Assembly (NCBI GenBank): GCA_937910305.1
Contig: CALEPS010000002.1
Coordinates: 1 to 55,902, forward strand
From: an uncultured Bacteroidales bacterium
GTDB lineage: Bacteria; Bacteroidota; Bacteroidia; Bacteroidales; Paludibacteraceae
Length of the DNA stretch: 55,902 bases
Direction: 5' to 3'
Part shown: piece after piece, positions 1 to 6,570 of the stretch
How the letters are laid out: each line of letters begins with the position of its first letter
How positions within the stretch are numbered: the first letter of the stretch is position 1
Program-made: the position numbers and the translations under genes
The notes under the pieces: model-generated
What the model saw: only the letters and a program-made list of their open reading frames with translations
The model's database searches: none
What the model was told of the DNA's origin: nothing

Positions 1-370
1 CGTACTCTGCGCCGCATACCTTCCACAGGTAGGCGGTCATGGTCTTTTTGCCGGTGGCGGTGTCCTTCTGGGCGATGAAGTCCAGCTGGTCCTGCGAGAT
101 CTTGTTCAGATCTTTCCGGCGGGTAGCGACCATCGCGCGCACCTCGGTGAAGCGCTCGCGGTTAGCCAACTCAGTGGCGGACGGCTGTGTGCTGCGGTTG
201 TACTCGCCTACCATGTAGATACGCGTGCAGACGGGGTTGGACGTCGGCGCCACACGGTGGGTAGCCAAGAGAGCATTGCTGTGGTCGCTGTGAGGAGCAC
301 CTTTCTTCGGACGGCTTGACAAAAGGCCTGAAACATAGTCAATACCTTTTGCCCATTTTACTTTTGCCAT
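1..370 (-). CDS. Hypothetical protein, 3' truncated by window edge
   Basis: The frame is open from an ATG at 368-370 to the window edge and gives the first 123 residues (start MAKVKWAKGIDYVSG); the C-terminus lies outside. The protein is basic and hydrophilic with no signal peptide or membrane segment, and I do not recognise a family. It is the most distal visible gene of a leftward run of small, close or overlapping genes (5165 down to 1) that includes a DUF5675 protein, a holin-sized membrane protein, an HNH nuclease and a replication-initiator-like protein. A role in a phage-like or integrative element is therefore inferred from context only. The 76-base gap to the next gene upstream shows no clear terminator, so cotranscription is likely. 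Confidence 0.7.
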   Translation of the reverse strand, partial: MAKVKWAKGIDYVSGLLSSRPKKGAPHSDHSNALLATHRVAPTSNPVCTRIYMVGEYNRSTQPSATELANRERFTEVRAMVATRRKDLNKISQDQLDFIAQKDTATGKKTMTAYLWKVCGAEY

Positions 371-446
371 AGTAGTTAAGGTTTAGGTTTCACACTAATG
401 TTACGAACTCATTCTTTATAGACGCGAGTGCTTTACGTCTTTGGTG

Positions 447-629
447 TTACCGTTTCTTCACGCCTTGGTACTCCTCTACCGTTTTGGTAGTGATGGTCTG
501 GGTCGTTTTCGCGGAGTCGTTCTGCTGAACGTAAGTTGCGGTAGTGGAGATGGTTCTCCACGCCTTGCAACTACAGACGCCGATGGCGAGTGCGCTAAGC
601 GCTAACGATACGAATAATAGCTTTCTCAT
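447..629 (-). CDS. Small putative lipoprotein
   Basis: A 60-residue protein with a basic start (MRKLL), a hydrophobic stretch and a cysteine after V-C-S at residue 21, which reads as a signal-peptidase II site. The mature part is about 40 residues, rich in Thr, Gln and Lys and ending in a basic tail. It overlaps the start-side neighbour (DUF5675 gene) by 35 bases, which supports translational coupling. Its size, lipid anchor and place beside a DUF5675 protein and a two-helix membrane protein fit a lysis cassette in which it would be an outer-membrane spanin-like partner. That role is inference; I see no sequence motif that proves it. Confidence 0.6.
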   Translation of the reverse strand: MRKLLFVSLALSALAIGVCSCKAWRTISTTATYVQQNDSAKTTQTITTKTVEEYQGVKKR

Positions 630-957
630 CTTCTTCGAGGTATTGGGTTACTTTGATAAATGAATTAACTATCTGCATAGCCCGGAAGTTCACAAGGATA
701 CAACCGGTGGAGTGTTCAGGCTTGGTGCCCATATGGATTCGGATGCCGTCGCGGTCGGGAACATCGAGGATCTGCGGGAGGGGTTTCTTGAACTTGGGTG
801 ACCAGGTGATATCGAGGACATACTCTCCTTCTGGAATGAGGAAATCGGCGTTCTCGATGGTGTCCGCGAGGTAGGTGGCATCGTTATACGGTATCTCCAT
901 CGTACCCAGTACGGCTTTACCCTCCGTTTTCTTTCGTGTCAGGACTGCTACTCTCAT
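595..957 (-). CDS. DUF5675 family protein
   Basis: A 120-residue protein matching the DUF5675 pattern: an N-terminal strand with LTRKKTEGKAVLGTMEIPY, then IPEGEYVLDITWSPKF, a VPDRDGIRIHMG block and a STGCILV block near residue 85. The His and Cys in the last two blocks are the family's conserved positions. The family is common in prophages and integrative elements of Bacteroidetes and is often compared with L,D-transpeptidase or lysis proteins, but its activity is not established. The start overlaps the end of the membrane-protein gene upstream by 41 bases and the stop lies inside the lipoprotein gene downstream, so these three genes form a compact translationally coupled block. Confidence 0.8.
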   Translation of the reverse strand: MRVAVLTRKKTEGKAVLGTMEIPYNDATYLADTIENADFLIPEGEYVLDITWSPKFKKPLPQILDVPDRDGIRIHMGTKPEHSTGCILVNFRAMQIVNSFIKVTQYLEEDEKAIIRIVSA

Positions 958-1267
958 TGGTTCGTTGTTTAAACTTGTAGGTGTAATCTATCCCAAAGAG
1001 TGCGCCGGCGAACGTGGCGACCTCTCCGAATCCTATGAGGAGCGATTCGTGGATCTGCCCGAGCGGGTCGATATAAACGCCGCAGAAGAGCATAACCAAA
1101 CCTCCGATGGAGAGCACCGCAGCGGTGACTAATTGGATAATATTTTCGCGTTCATTTTTCATTTGCGGTGCAAAGGTAGTACAAAAAAACGAAGCGACCA
1201 AGAAAGCCGCTCCGAAAAGTATTTCCAAGAAATAGTTTTCACTCTTTGGTGAGGTCATAGCCCGCAT
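917..1267 (-). CDS. Two-helix membrane protein, holin-like by size and position
   Basis: A 116-residue protein with two clear hydrophobic segments, about residues 13-31 and 44-66, and a charged C-terminal tail rich in Ser, Lys and Glu. Two starts are possible, at 1267 or at the Met three codons later (TSPKSENYF); the downstream Met at 1162 would remove the first membrane helix. Small size, two helices and position just before the DUF5675 gene are what a phage holin would show, but no family signature is visible. It overlaps the previous gene by 29 bases. A promoter-like sequence lies inside the gene at 1171-1201, see that entry. Confidence 0.6.
   Translation of the reverse strand: MRAMTSPKSENYFLEILFGAAFLVASFFCTTFAPQMKNERENIIQLVTAAVLSIGGLVMLFCGVYIDPLGQIHESLLIGFGEVATFAGALFGIDYTYKFKQRTNESSSPDTKENGG
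1171..1201 (-). promoter_or_regulatory. Promoter-like sequence inside the membrane-protein gene
   Basis: On the minus strand a TTG, a 20-base spacer and TACCTTTG fit the Bacteroidetes -33/-7 pattern with the same spacing as the other promoters in this window. It would start RNA near 1165, just before an in-frame ATG at 1162 and upstream of the DUF5675 and lipoprotein genes. It is inside coding sequence, so it could be chance. Confidence 0.4.
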
Positions 1268-1475
1268 AATTGGAGAAATGTGCGGCTTCTCCGGCGGTTA
1301 ACCAGCACTCACCGTCCTTGTGCTTGCGGAGATTGAGTAGCGGTCGCGACACCTTTCCGTACTTGCTTATCCAGCCGTACATGAGTATCTGAAACCCTTT
1401 CTCTCCGCAGGGGTAGTGGATAGCCCTCTCCAGCCGCGCACAGAGGGTAGTGAATGTGATAGCGTCCTTATTCAT
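1239..1475 (-). CDS. Hypothetical protein (78 aa)
   Basis: The start at 1475 is chosen because the stop codon of the preceding gene overlaps it as ATGA and a G-rich ribosome site (GGGGGG) lies seven to twelve bases before it; a longer frame reaching to 1733 would overlap that gene almost fully. The 78-residue protein (MNKDAITFTTLCARLERAI) is soluble and contains aromatic and Cys residues (YPCGEKGFQ, ECWLT). I do not recognise it. It ends 29 bases inside the next gene, again pointing to translational coupling within the element. Confidence 0.65.
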   Translation of the reverse strand: MNKDAITFTTLCARLERAIHYPCGEKGFQILMYGWISKYGKVSRPLLNLRKHKDGECWLTAGEAAHFSNYAGYDLTKE

Positions 1476-1870
1476 TTCAGCACCCCCCTTAATTTGAGTT
1501 TGTCGGCGAGTTCGAGGACTTGCTTGGCGTTGAGTGTCTTGTTCTGCGGCTCGCGCAATGATGCGCGAGAGGTGCACGGAGTCAGCTCTTCGGGATAGTA
1601 ACTGTAGTAATCGGCATAGTTTCTCATCCCGGCTTCCCAGAGTGCGTCGATGATCTCCTGTCGCGGAACGGCAATATCCGCAATATGCAGTGCTACCTTT
1701 GCCATCTGTGCGCATGCTACGATAAAGAGCCAATGCCCATTACGCGGCACATTGCCTTTGGTATTCCGTTTTGCAAAGAAGCCGTTTTTCCGGCGCTGGA
1801 TATGATATCCGAATCCTCGTCCGATCGAGCCTGTAAAAGACTCGCATTGTTCTGTTAAAATAATTTTCAT
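1472..1870 (-). CDS. Hypothetical protein (132 aa)
   Basis: A soluble 132-residue protein starting MKIILTEQCESFTGSIG. The N-terminal third is rich in Gly, Arg and Lys (GYHIQRRKNGFFAKR), which suggests nucleic-acid contact, and the C-terminal part is helical. I do not recognise a named family, although similar short proteins with an SFTGSIGRGFGY start occur in Bacteroidales elements as far as I recall. It couples to the next gene by an ATGA overlap and follows the 125-aa gene after a 42-base gap. Confidence 0.65.
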   Translation of the reverse strand: MKIILTEQCESFTGSIGRGFGYHIQRRKNGFFAKRNTKGNVPRNGHWLFIVACAQMAKVALHIADIAVPRQEIIDALWEAGMRNYADYYSYYPEELTPCTSRASLREPQNKTLNAKQVLELADKLKLRGVLK

Positions 1871-1912
1871 AATTGTATAAAATTTAATTCTGAACCCGTA
1901 AATGACCGCTAA

Positions 1913-2290
1913 TTACCCCTTATTTGTCTCTATTATGTCACACGCATAGAACCGCGCGACGATATAGCCTCGGAGTGTGGCATATTTCTTGCCGTTATAC
2001 TTAAGGTTATCCTTTCGCCAAAGCCTATAGTATCGCTCCTTCTCGTCTTCAGTGAGTGCGGAATAGAACCTCGCTGCGTCGGAGAAACGCTTGCGCAGAC
2101 CGAGTTCTTTGTTGGAAATAGTACCGGGTCTGTCGTAGTACTTTTGAATGCGGATTTTTTGTCGCCCGGAAGGTGTTACATACGCGACTAGTTTTTCGGT
2201 GTACCACTGTCCGTTAATGTCTCGTTTACGTGTTTCGGAAAGAGTACCTCGTACCTTACCGAATACTTTAGGAAATTCACATGATGCCAT
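1913..2290 (-). CDS. Hypothetical basic protein (125 aa)
   Basis: A 125-residue basic protein starting MASCEFPKVFGKVRGTLS, with many Lys, Arg and Tyr residues and a C-terminal block KKYATLRGYIVARFYAC. No membrane segment or signal peptide. I cannot name the family; the charge and the position between a replication-initiator-like gene and small unknown genes suggest a DNA- or RNA-binding structural role. A gap of 108 bases separates it from the initiator-like gene upstream; I see only A/T-rich sequence there. Confidence 0.65.
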   Translation of the reverse strand: MASCEFPKVFGKVRGTLSETRKRDINGQWYTEKLVAYVTPSGRQKIRIQKYYDRPGTISNKELGLRKRFSDAARFYSALTEDEKERYYRLWRKDNLKYNGKKYATLRGYIVARFYACDIIETNKG

Positions 2291-2398
2291 AATTGTTAAA
2301 AAATTAAATTGTTTTGGGTTTTTAATGCCGCATACGAGGCGGCGTAGTTACTAAAATTCGTTTTCAGTATGCGCTTTTCTAAAGCGCGTAGTCAACTT

Positions 2399-3139
2399 TT
2401 ACCAATCGCGGACCCATTCTAGTCCGAAAAGCTCCATAGTGGCGCGTGTGCAGAGTTTGTAGGCTCCGTTGTAGCGGACTTGTACGATGTCGCCGGGTTC
2501 GTCGCCTCGGAGGAAAACGGGCTGCGGTTCTTCGTAATTGTTGAGGTAGAAATAAGGGTTCCTTTCTTCGGTCGTTCTTCCTTCCTCGCACAAGCATTGC
2601 AACTCGCAAAGGATGGCATTTTTCTTGACGTCCGAGAATGTCGCCCAGAGATTTCGGCAAGCATTTTTGCGGTTTTCATACTCTACAGGTACTATAAAGG
2701 TAGCCCAAAAATCTTTAAAATCTAAAAAATTCTCTGTCTTCTTTTCTTCTGTACGCGCGTCCTGCGCGGGAGAAGATAGTTGATTTTCGTTCATATTATT
2801 ATTAATAGGGGGGTTATTAGGGGGGAGCACATTTTGTGTCAAGTCTGTCACAGATTGTGACAAATCTGTCACAGATCGTGACAAGTCTGACACATTTTGT
2901 GACAAGGCAAACAGTTTGTTGTCTCTCCTTTCTACGACCCCCAAGTTCAACAATTTTTGCACGGCTCTGCGTGCAGTTTCGTACGAGATGACGAAAGGCA
3001 TAGCGGCGGCGAGTTCGCGGTAATTGCCATACCATCCTCTACCCGCGCGGGTACATTTGAGGATAGCGGCAAAGATGCACGCCTCGTTGGCATTGAGGTT
3101 GCAGCCGCTGTAAGTCTTATCGTCGAGAAGGAGTTTCAT
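2399..3139 (-). CDS. Winged-helix replication-initiator-like protein
   Basis: A 246-residue protein. Residues about 15-75 form a helix-turn-helix of the kind found in phage and plasmid initiators and DnaD-like proteins (LNANEACIFAAILKC, then YETARRAVQKLLNLGVVER). Residues about 80-108 are seven-residue repeats (DLSQSVTDL type) encoded by 21-base palindromic DNA repeats, see separate entry. After a Pro/Asn-rich linker comes a helical C-terminal domain (FLDFKDFWATF, NPYFYLNNY). No ATPase motif is visible, so this is not a helicase. The architecture of a DNA-binding N-domain, repeats within the gene and a C-terminal partner domain recalls the lambda O type of initiator. Function is inferred; it could also be a transcription regulator. 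Confidence 0.65.
   Translation of the reverse strand: MKLLLDDKTYSGCNLNANEACIFAAILKCTRAGRGWYGNYRELAAAMPFVISYETARRAVQKLLNLGVVERRDNKLFALSQNVSDLSRSVTDLSQSVTDLTQNVLPPNNPPINNNMNENQLSSPAQDARTEEKKTENFLDFKDFWATFIVPVEYENRKNACRNLWATFSDVKKNAILCELQCLCEEGRTTEERNPYFYLNNYEEPQPVFLRGDEPGDIVQVRYNGAYKLCTRATMELFGLEWVRDW
2825..2904. repeat. Four 21-bp palindromic iterons inside the initiator-like gene
   Basis: Four direct repeats with a 21-base period start at 2825, 2846, 2867 and 2888. The two central units contain perfect inverted repeats, TGTCACAGATTGTGACA (2846-2862) and TGTCACAGATCGTGACA (2867-2883), that is six-base arms around a five-base centre. The outer units are imperfect copies. They encode seven-residue repeats in the protein but the palindromy is not needed for that. 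The pattern resembles origin iterons recognised by the encoded initiator. Confidence 0.7.
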
Positions 3140-3150
3140 TCTGAATATTA

Positions 3151-3522
3151 TTAAACTTTCGTGATAAAACCGATAAAGTTCTCACATTTGAAGGAGCGCC
3201 ATGCTTTCTTCTCGAGGTCGTAATAAGTGAAGACACCGGGGGCGGGTTCTTTGGCTGTTGACCCGTCAGTTTTTGGACGATGCTCCTCGGGGATGAGTTC
3301 GAGATTGAGCGTACCGGTAGCCTCTCGGATTGATCCGTCGGTTTTGAAATAGGAGAAGCGGTAGATGCCGTTTCGTAGTTTGAGCCGGAAAGATTCAAAC
3401 CACCATGCGTACTTGACCGCCAGGCTTTGTGTGATAGATACTCCCCGTAGGATGACGGGATTATTTTTTTGCATTGCGTGTGCCGCTCTCATCAGGCGGC
3501 GAAGTTTCTTGATGTCGTTCAT
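3151..3522 (-). CDS. WYL_2 / DUF2693-like Sm-type SH3 barrel protein
   Basis: A 123-residue protein. Residues about 45-120 carry the pattern of the DUF2693 family (now called WYL_2, an Sm-like SH3 barrel): YRFSYFKTDGSIREATGTLN, then a Pro-rich LIPEEHRPK turn, then FTYYDLEKKAWRSFKCENF. The family is common on phages, plasmids and integrative elements of Bacteroidetes, with no proven activity; nucleic-acid binding is a guess from the fold. It lies 11 bases upstream of the initiator-like gene and is probably transcribed with it. The start at 3522 (MNDIKKLRRLMRAAHAM) is basic and helical. Confidence 0.7.
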   Translation of the reverse strand: MNDIKKLRRLMRAAHAMQKNNPVILRGVSITQSLAVKYAWWFESFRLKLRNGIYRFSYFKTDGSIREATGTLNLELIPEEHRPKTDGSTAKEPAPGVFTYYDLEKKAWRSFKCENFIGFITKV

Positions 3523-3561
3523 GTTGATTAATGAATAATGATTAATGAATATTGAATATTT

Positions 3562-4194
3562 TTAGAATTGAAACTCAACTTCGATGTCATAAAATGATTG
3601 CAGGCAGACGGTCAGTTCGCGTTGCGGGAGATAGAGGATAGCGCGCAGAATGTCGAAGGTGAGATGCCTGTACTTGTATGGCGATATAGCTTCTTTGATC
3701 TTTGCCATACGAGCGAAATAGCGCAGGAGGTATGACCGCTGAATGGCAACAGGGTTGATGCCTTTGTTTCGCAACTTATGCAAGAATCCCCCGTCTCGGG
3801 CATTGAGCGCATTGGTGATGCAGCGCAGGTTTTCGATGCAGTTATCGGTTGTGCAGCCGTTGATATGGTCAATCGTCATGCCTTCAGGGATAGTCCGCCC
3901 GGCAGCCATCCAAACAGCGTGTGAAGCAAGTATGCTTTTGTTTTTTCCAAAGGCATGCTTAAATTGGAGATATTCCGCTTTGCCATGCGCATAAGGTTTC
4001 CCTTGTTTTATTCCGGTCGCATTCTGCACTACCTTTCGTCCGTCGGGAAAGACTTCTACGCCGTAGTTGTGCCGCATGGAGCAATAGAAGGAGATGCCGG
4101 TCTCGGGGCATGTGCCGACATAGCGCACCTCGACGTTGTTGCAAAGGAAAGACGGCTCTGCGTCCGGCTTTCGGATGATTTCAAAACTGCGCAT
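3562..4194 (-). CDS. HNH endonuclease
   Basis: Start chosen at 4194 (MRSFEIIRKPDAEPSFL); the frame is open further upstream but would overlap the neighbouring gene. The 210-residue protein has an N-terminal strand-rich domain of the kind seen in phage HNH proteins and then a compact HNH motif: SHAVWMAAG, IPEGMTIDHINGCTTDNCIE, NLRCITNALNARDGG. The DH pair and the following Asn are the metal-binding and catalytic positions of the family. Free-standing HNH proteins of this type are usually homing or packaging-linked nucleases of phages. It overlaps the small membrane-protein gene upstream by 14 bases. Its C-terminus is basic and unrelated to families I know. Confidence 0.75.
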   Translation of the reverse strand: MRSFEIIRKPDAEPSFLCNNVEVRYVGTCPETGISFYCSMRHNYGVEVFPDGRKVVQNATGIKQGKPYAHGKAEYLQFKHAFGKNKSILASHAVWMAAGRTIPEGMTIDHINGCTTDNCIENLRCITNALNARDGGFLHKLRNKGINPVAIQRSYLLRYFARMAKIKEAISPYKYRHLTFDILRAILYLPQRELTVCLQSFYDIEVEFQF

Positions 4195-4396
4195 AACACT
4201 CAGGAATTTGGGCACCGAAGACACAGGCGCAGATGAAACACAAGGCTGCAAGGATCGCAAGCACAATAACATGCTGGTAGCAAGTCCATGAGAAAGGCAG
4301 GGGCTTCGTGCAATTCTCAAAGAAGAGCATGAAAGCGACCGTGCCGACTACCAGAAACAAGGCGATAAACACCGAAGATAAAAAAGTATAAATCAT
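4181..4396 (-). CDS. Small two-helix membrane protein (71 aa)
   Basis: Start chosen at the ATG at 4394-4396 (MIYTFLSSVFIALFL) because the frame upstream runs through tandem repeat DNA and is unlikely to be coding. Two hydrophobic segments, about residues 3-25 and 41-64, separated by a short Pro/Cys loop (NCTKPLPFSW). No family recognised. The stop overlaps the HNH gene start by 14 bases. Small membrane proteins are common in phage-like modules; no role can be assigned. Confidence 0.5.
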   Translation of the reverse strand: MIYTFLSSVFIALFLVVGTVAFMLFFENCTKPLPFSWTCYQHVIVLAILAALCFICACVFGAQIPECYAQF

Positions 4397-4400
4397 GTTG

Positions 4401-4416
4401 TTCGGCGTTTGCCGAA
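4401..4416. repeat. Six-bp hairpin between membrane-protein gene and repeat array
   Basis: TTCGGC-GTTT-GCCGAA is a perfect short inverted repeat directly beside the 23-bp array. It lies 4 bases upstream of the small membrane-protein start on the minus strand and could hide its ribosome site. Confidence 0.5.
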
Positions 4417-4420
4417 CAGA

Positions 4421-4540
4421 AGACCGCTGCGCTGACAGAATACAGACCGCTGCGCTGACAGAATACAGACCGCTGCGCTGACAGAATACGGACCGAATTA
4501 CACCATGCGGATGGTAAACAGACCGTTTCACTGACAGACC
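4421..4540. repeat. 23-bp tandem repeat array, AGACCG...TGACAGAATAC family
   Basis: Three exact 23-bp copies of AGACCGCTGCGCTGACAGAA followed by TAC (4421-4443, 4444-4466, 4467-4489), then degenerate copies to about 4540. The same flanking words AGACCG and TGACAG frame different palindromic cores in the array at 9760-9930. There is no spacer DNA, so it is not CRISPR. It lies in the 358-base stretch between 4397 and 4754, which otherwise holds the GGTAC repeats below and no gene I can support. Confidence 0.8.
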
Positions 4541-4680
4541 TAATTGCATCTGTTCGGACCCCTACGCCGTGAGGGGGAAAAAGTTAAAAGTTCAGGTGCA
4601 TGCAAACGCAAAGCACCACCTCCGATTTTCGAAAGGCGGTGCAAAGGTAGGTATAAAAAAACGAGCCCTCGAAAATCGGG

Positions 4681-4757
4681 ACTCGTTCGGTACAGACGGT
4701 ACTCGTTCGGTACTTTCGGTACTAATTCGGTACAAAATCGGTACAAAATCGGTACTA
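4681..4757. repeat. Short tandem repeats, CGTTCGGTACT family
   Basis: Runs of ACTCGTTCGGTAC and AAAATCGGTAC units. The array runs into the 3' end of the gene at 4755 and supplies its stop codon (TAG at 4755-4757). A related array (CTTGTTCGGTACTTG) is at 38198-38260. Confidence 0.75.
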
Positions 4758-5165
4758 ATACCGCGTGTTGTTATAATGCTTTTTGAACACCTCGTAGCCG
4801 AATGGCAGAGGTATGATCTTAGCTAACTCATCGTACATCACTTGCGCGTTGTAATGCGCATCGATATATGCTTCTTTTTGCCATGATTGCAACTCACGGA
4901 CAAAGGCTCGTGTCTTATCTTTCCGCCCTTGAATAGATTTCTGTAAAGCCTCAATGATTGATGCTTCTTTCTTCTCCTGCTTCGCTTTTTTTGTAAAGAT
5001 GATAGAATCTATAGAATCCGATGGTTCTTCCTGTACGGATTCAATATTATCGGTTTCGCATGCACGGATAACAGAGGCTGCATCTTTTCCTCGTGCATCA
5101 ATATTGTACTCGGTGCTGTTGTCGTGATATACGACATTTGAATTAATGAAAGTAGGTCTGCTCAT
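4755..5165 (-). CDS. Hypothetical protein with DNSxxYNI motif
   Basis: Start chosen at 5165 (MSRPTFINS); upstream in-frame Met codons lie in leader RNA. The 136-residue protein has a short N-terminal motif NVVYHDNSTEYNI, an acidic linker, a Lys/Glu-rich helix (residues about 70-100) and a C-terminal domain ending FGYEVFKKHYNNTRY. No family recognised. The same motif, with 9 of 13 positions identical, ends the specificity subunit encoded just upstream (NVTYIDNSKNYNI). It has its own promoter at 5355-5386 and a leader with a long hairpin at 5207-5287. It may be the first gene of the element run at 1-5165, although 358 bases of repeats separate it from the next gene. Confidence 0.65.
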   Translation of the reverse strand: MSRPTFINSNVVYHDNSTEYNIDARGKDAASVIRACETDNIESVQEEPSDSIDSIIFTKKAKQEKKEASIIEALQKSIQGRKDKTRAFVRELQSWQKEAYIDAHYNAQVMYDELAKIIPLPFGYEVFKKHYNNTRY

Positions 5166-5206
5166 AGCGTATAAAAAATGTACGAGCATGTGGAGCAGTA
5201 AACTGT

Positions 5207-5287
5207 GTCGGCAAACATAGAGCATGCCCCACACACCCATACAAGGGTTATGGGACATATTGCTTTTGCTCTTATAGTTTTGCCGAC
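5207..5287 (-). ncRNA. Structured leader RNA hairpin
   Basis: Between the promoter at 5355-5386 and the gene start at 5165, three nested perfect stems can be drawn: 5207-5215 with 5279-5287 (GTCGGCAAA / TTTGCCGAC), 5219-5224 with 5267-5272 (AGAGCA / TGCTCT), and 5236-5241 with 5249-5254 (CCCATA / TATGGG). No known riboswitch class is recognised. It could be a regulatory leader, or a recombination or transfer site at the edge of the element. Confidence 0.55.
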
Positions 5288-5354
5288 TTGTTTACAAAGA
5301 AATATGTCTAAATGAAAATACGTCCTCTTGTTTAACGTCCGGAGAAAGACGGTG

Positions 5355-5386
5355 CAAAATTACTGCTTTTTTGCGAAATATGCAAA
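5355..5386 (-). promoter_or_regulatory. Promoter of the 136-aa gene
   Basis: Minus strand TTTG, 20 bases, TAATTTTG. RNA would start near 5348, giving a leader of about 180 bases that contains the hairpin at 5207-5287. Confidence 0.7.
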
Positions 5387-5394
5387 TAATTGTG

Positions 5395-6570
5395 CTATTT
5401 TTGTATATTATAGTTCTTGCTGTTGTCAATATAAGTCACGTTCCCGCCAATGATTTTGACTTCTTGAGAGGCTTGTTGTGCTTCTAATTGTTTACGCATC
5501 TTGATTAACTCTTTCTTCATCTCAATAACCTCGTCCACAACTTCGTTTGGTTTGCTTGGCTCTATGTTTCTAGAGAACGGAAGCGATTTTATATAGTCCT
5601 CCATGAATTTCCAATCGGGAGTGCCGGCAGGAGTAACGGGGAGTTTGATGCGAATGTTTTCTGTGTCATTAACGCGGCATTGTCTTCCATATGTCCATCT
5701 AAAAGACTCATTGAAATCTATAATCGTAGAAAGAAAAATTCCTACATATTGATTCATAGGGACTCCATCTTTACGCCTTATGATATTCACATCGCTAGTT
5801 GCACAAAAAGGCACGGGCTGATAAAATGCAGTACATTTAACTTTTTCAGTTGTTACTGCTCCTCCTTCAAATTCAGGTGAAAGACTAATTCTCTCTCCTA
5901 CACCGTTATTTACAGCAGTAGCAGACAGATATGGAGTAGCCCCTTCCTCATATTCATTGCTATAATGATATTTACCCGCTTTAACATCGAATATATCCTT
6001 AATTACAAACCATTTCCAATCTTGTGTATTGAGTTTCATATTTTCTTGTTTTTGCGGAGTGGTGTAGTATTTTTGGAGCCAAACTCTTTGTGCTTTCTTA
6101 GGGAGTTGCGGGATAATCTGGTCTTTGACGAAATCTTCCATAAATTTCCAATCGGGGGTGCCTTCTTGGGTTACAGGGAGTTTGATTTTAGATTTATTCA
6201 TTGCTTCCAAATCCCATTTCCTCCCATAACAAAATCTATATTGTTCCATCTCTATTAGATGGCAAAGGAACATTGCTATGTATCTATTCAACGAGAATCT
6301 TGGGTATAATACATTTACATCGTCTGTAGCCCAAAATTCTTTATCTTGATAAAAAGCATAGCCAATTGAACCGTTATATGAAACTGTAATTGTGTTGCCT
6401 TGATGTAATTGACTATCATTGCCTATAAATGCCGATAGTCCATTATTTGAGTCAATAGCACCAATATAACGGATATTTCCTTCCGTCATATTTTCTTTTG
6501 TAAGTCTTTTCCCTTTTCTTATATCAAAGATTTCGTCATAGCGAAACCATTTCCACGTACTTGTATCCAT
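5395..6570 (-). CDS. Restriction-modification specificity (S) subunit
   Basis: A 391-residue protein with two tandem target-recognition halves, residues about 1-170 and 180-345. Each opens with a W-K-W-F motif followed by DIFDIRKGK or DIFDVKAGK and ends with KLPVT-x-x-GTPDWKFMEDF, the internal duplication typical of type I and type IIB S subunits, where two recognition domains read the two halves of a split target. A charged coiled coil follows (residues about 345-370), and the protein ends with NVTYIDNSKNYNI. It starts directly after the stop codon of the fused nuclease-methylase gene (TAA then ATG), so the two subunits are made from one mRNA. No separate HsdR gene is present nearby. Confidence 0.85.
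   Translation of the reverse strand: MDTSTWKWFRYDEIFDIRKGKRLTKENMTEGNIRYIGAIDSNNGLSAFIGNDSQLHQGNTITVSYNGSIGYAFYQDKEFWATDDVNVLYPRFSLNRYIAMFLCHLIEMEQYRFCYGRKWDLEAMNKSKIKLPVTQEGTPDWKFMEDFVKDQIIPQLPKKAQRVWLQKYYTTPQKQENMKLNTQDWKWFVIKDIFDVKAGKYHYSNEYEEGATPYLSATAVNNGVGERISLSPEFEGGAVTTEKVKCTAFYQPVPFCATSDVNIIRRKDGVPMNQYVGIFLSTIIDFNESFRWTYGRQCRVNDTENIRIKLPVTPAGTPDWKFMEDYIKSLPFSRNIEPSKPNEVVDEVIEMKKELIKMRKQLEAQQASQEVKIIGGNVTYIDNSKNYNIQK

Noticed and set aside
1476..1733. Longer form of the 78-aa gene
   Set aside because: It would overlap the 132-aa gene along most of its length; the ATGA overlap and ribosome site at 1475 fit better.
4421..4489. CRISPR-like array
   Set aside because: 23-bp units repeat without spacers and no cas gene is near. 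The arrays at 21708, 31898, 11641 and 53048 are also plain tandem repeats.
4397..4549. Longer N-terminal extension of the small membrane protein
   Set aside because: It would be encoded by the 23-bp repeat array (repeating VSAAVCILSAQR-like peptide); the ATG at 4396 gives a normal membrane helix start.
4642..4649. Promoter for the 4181-4396 gene
   Set aside because: TACCTTTG is present on the minus strand but no TTG or TTTG lies 20 bases upstream, unlike all accepted promoters.
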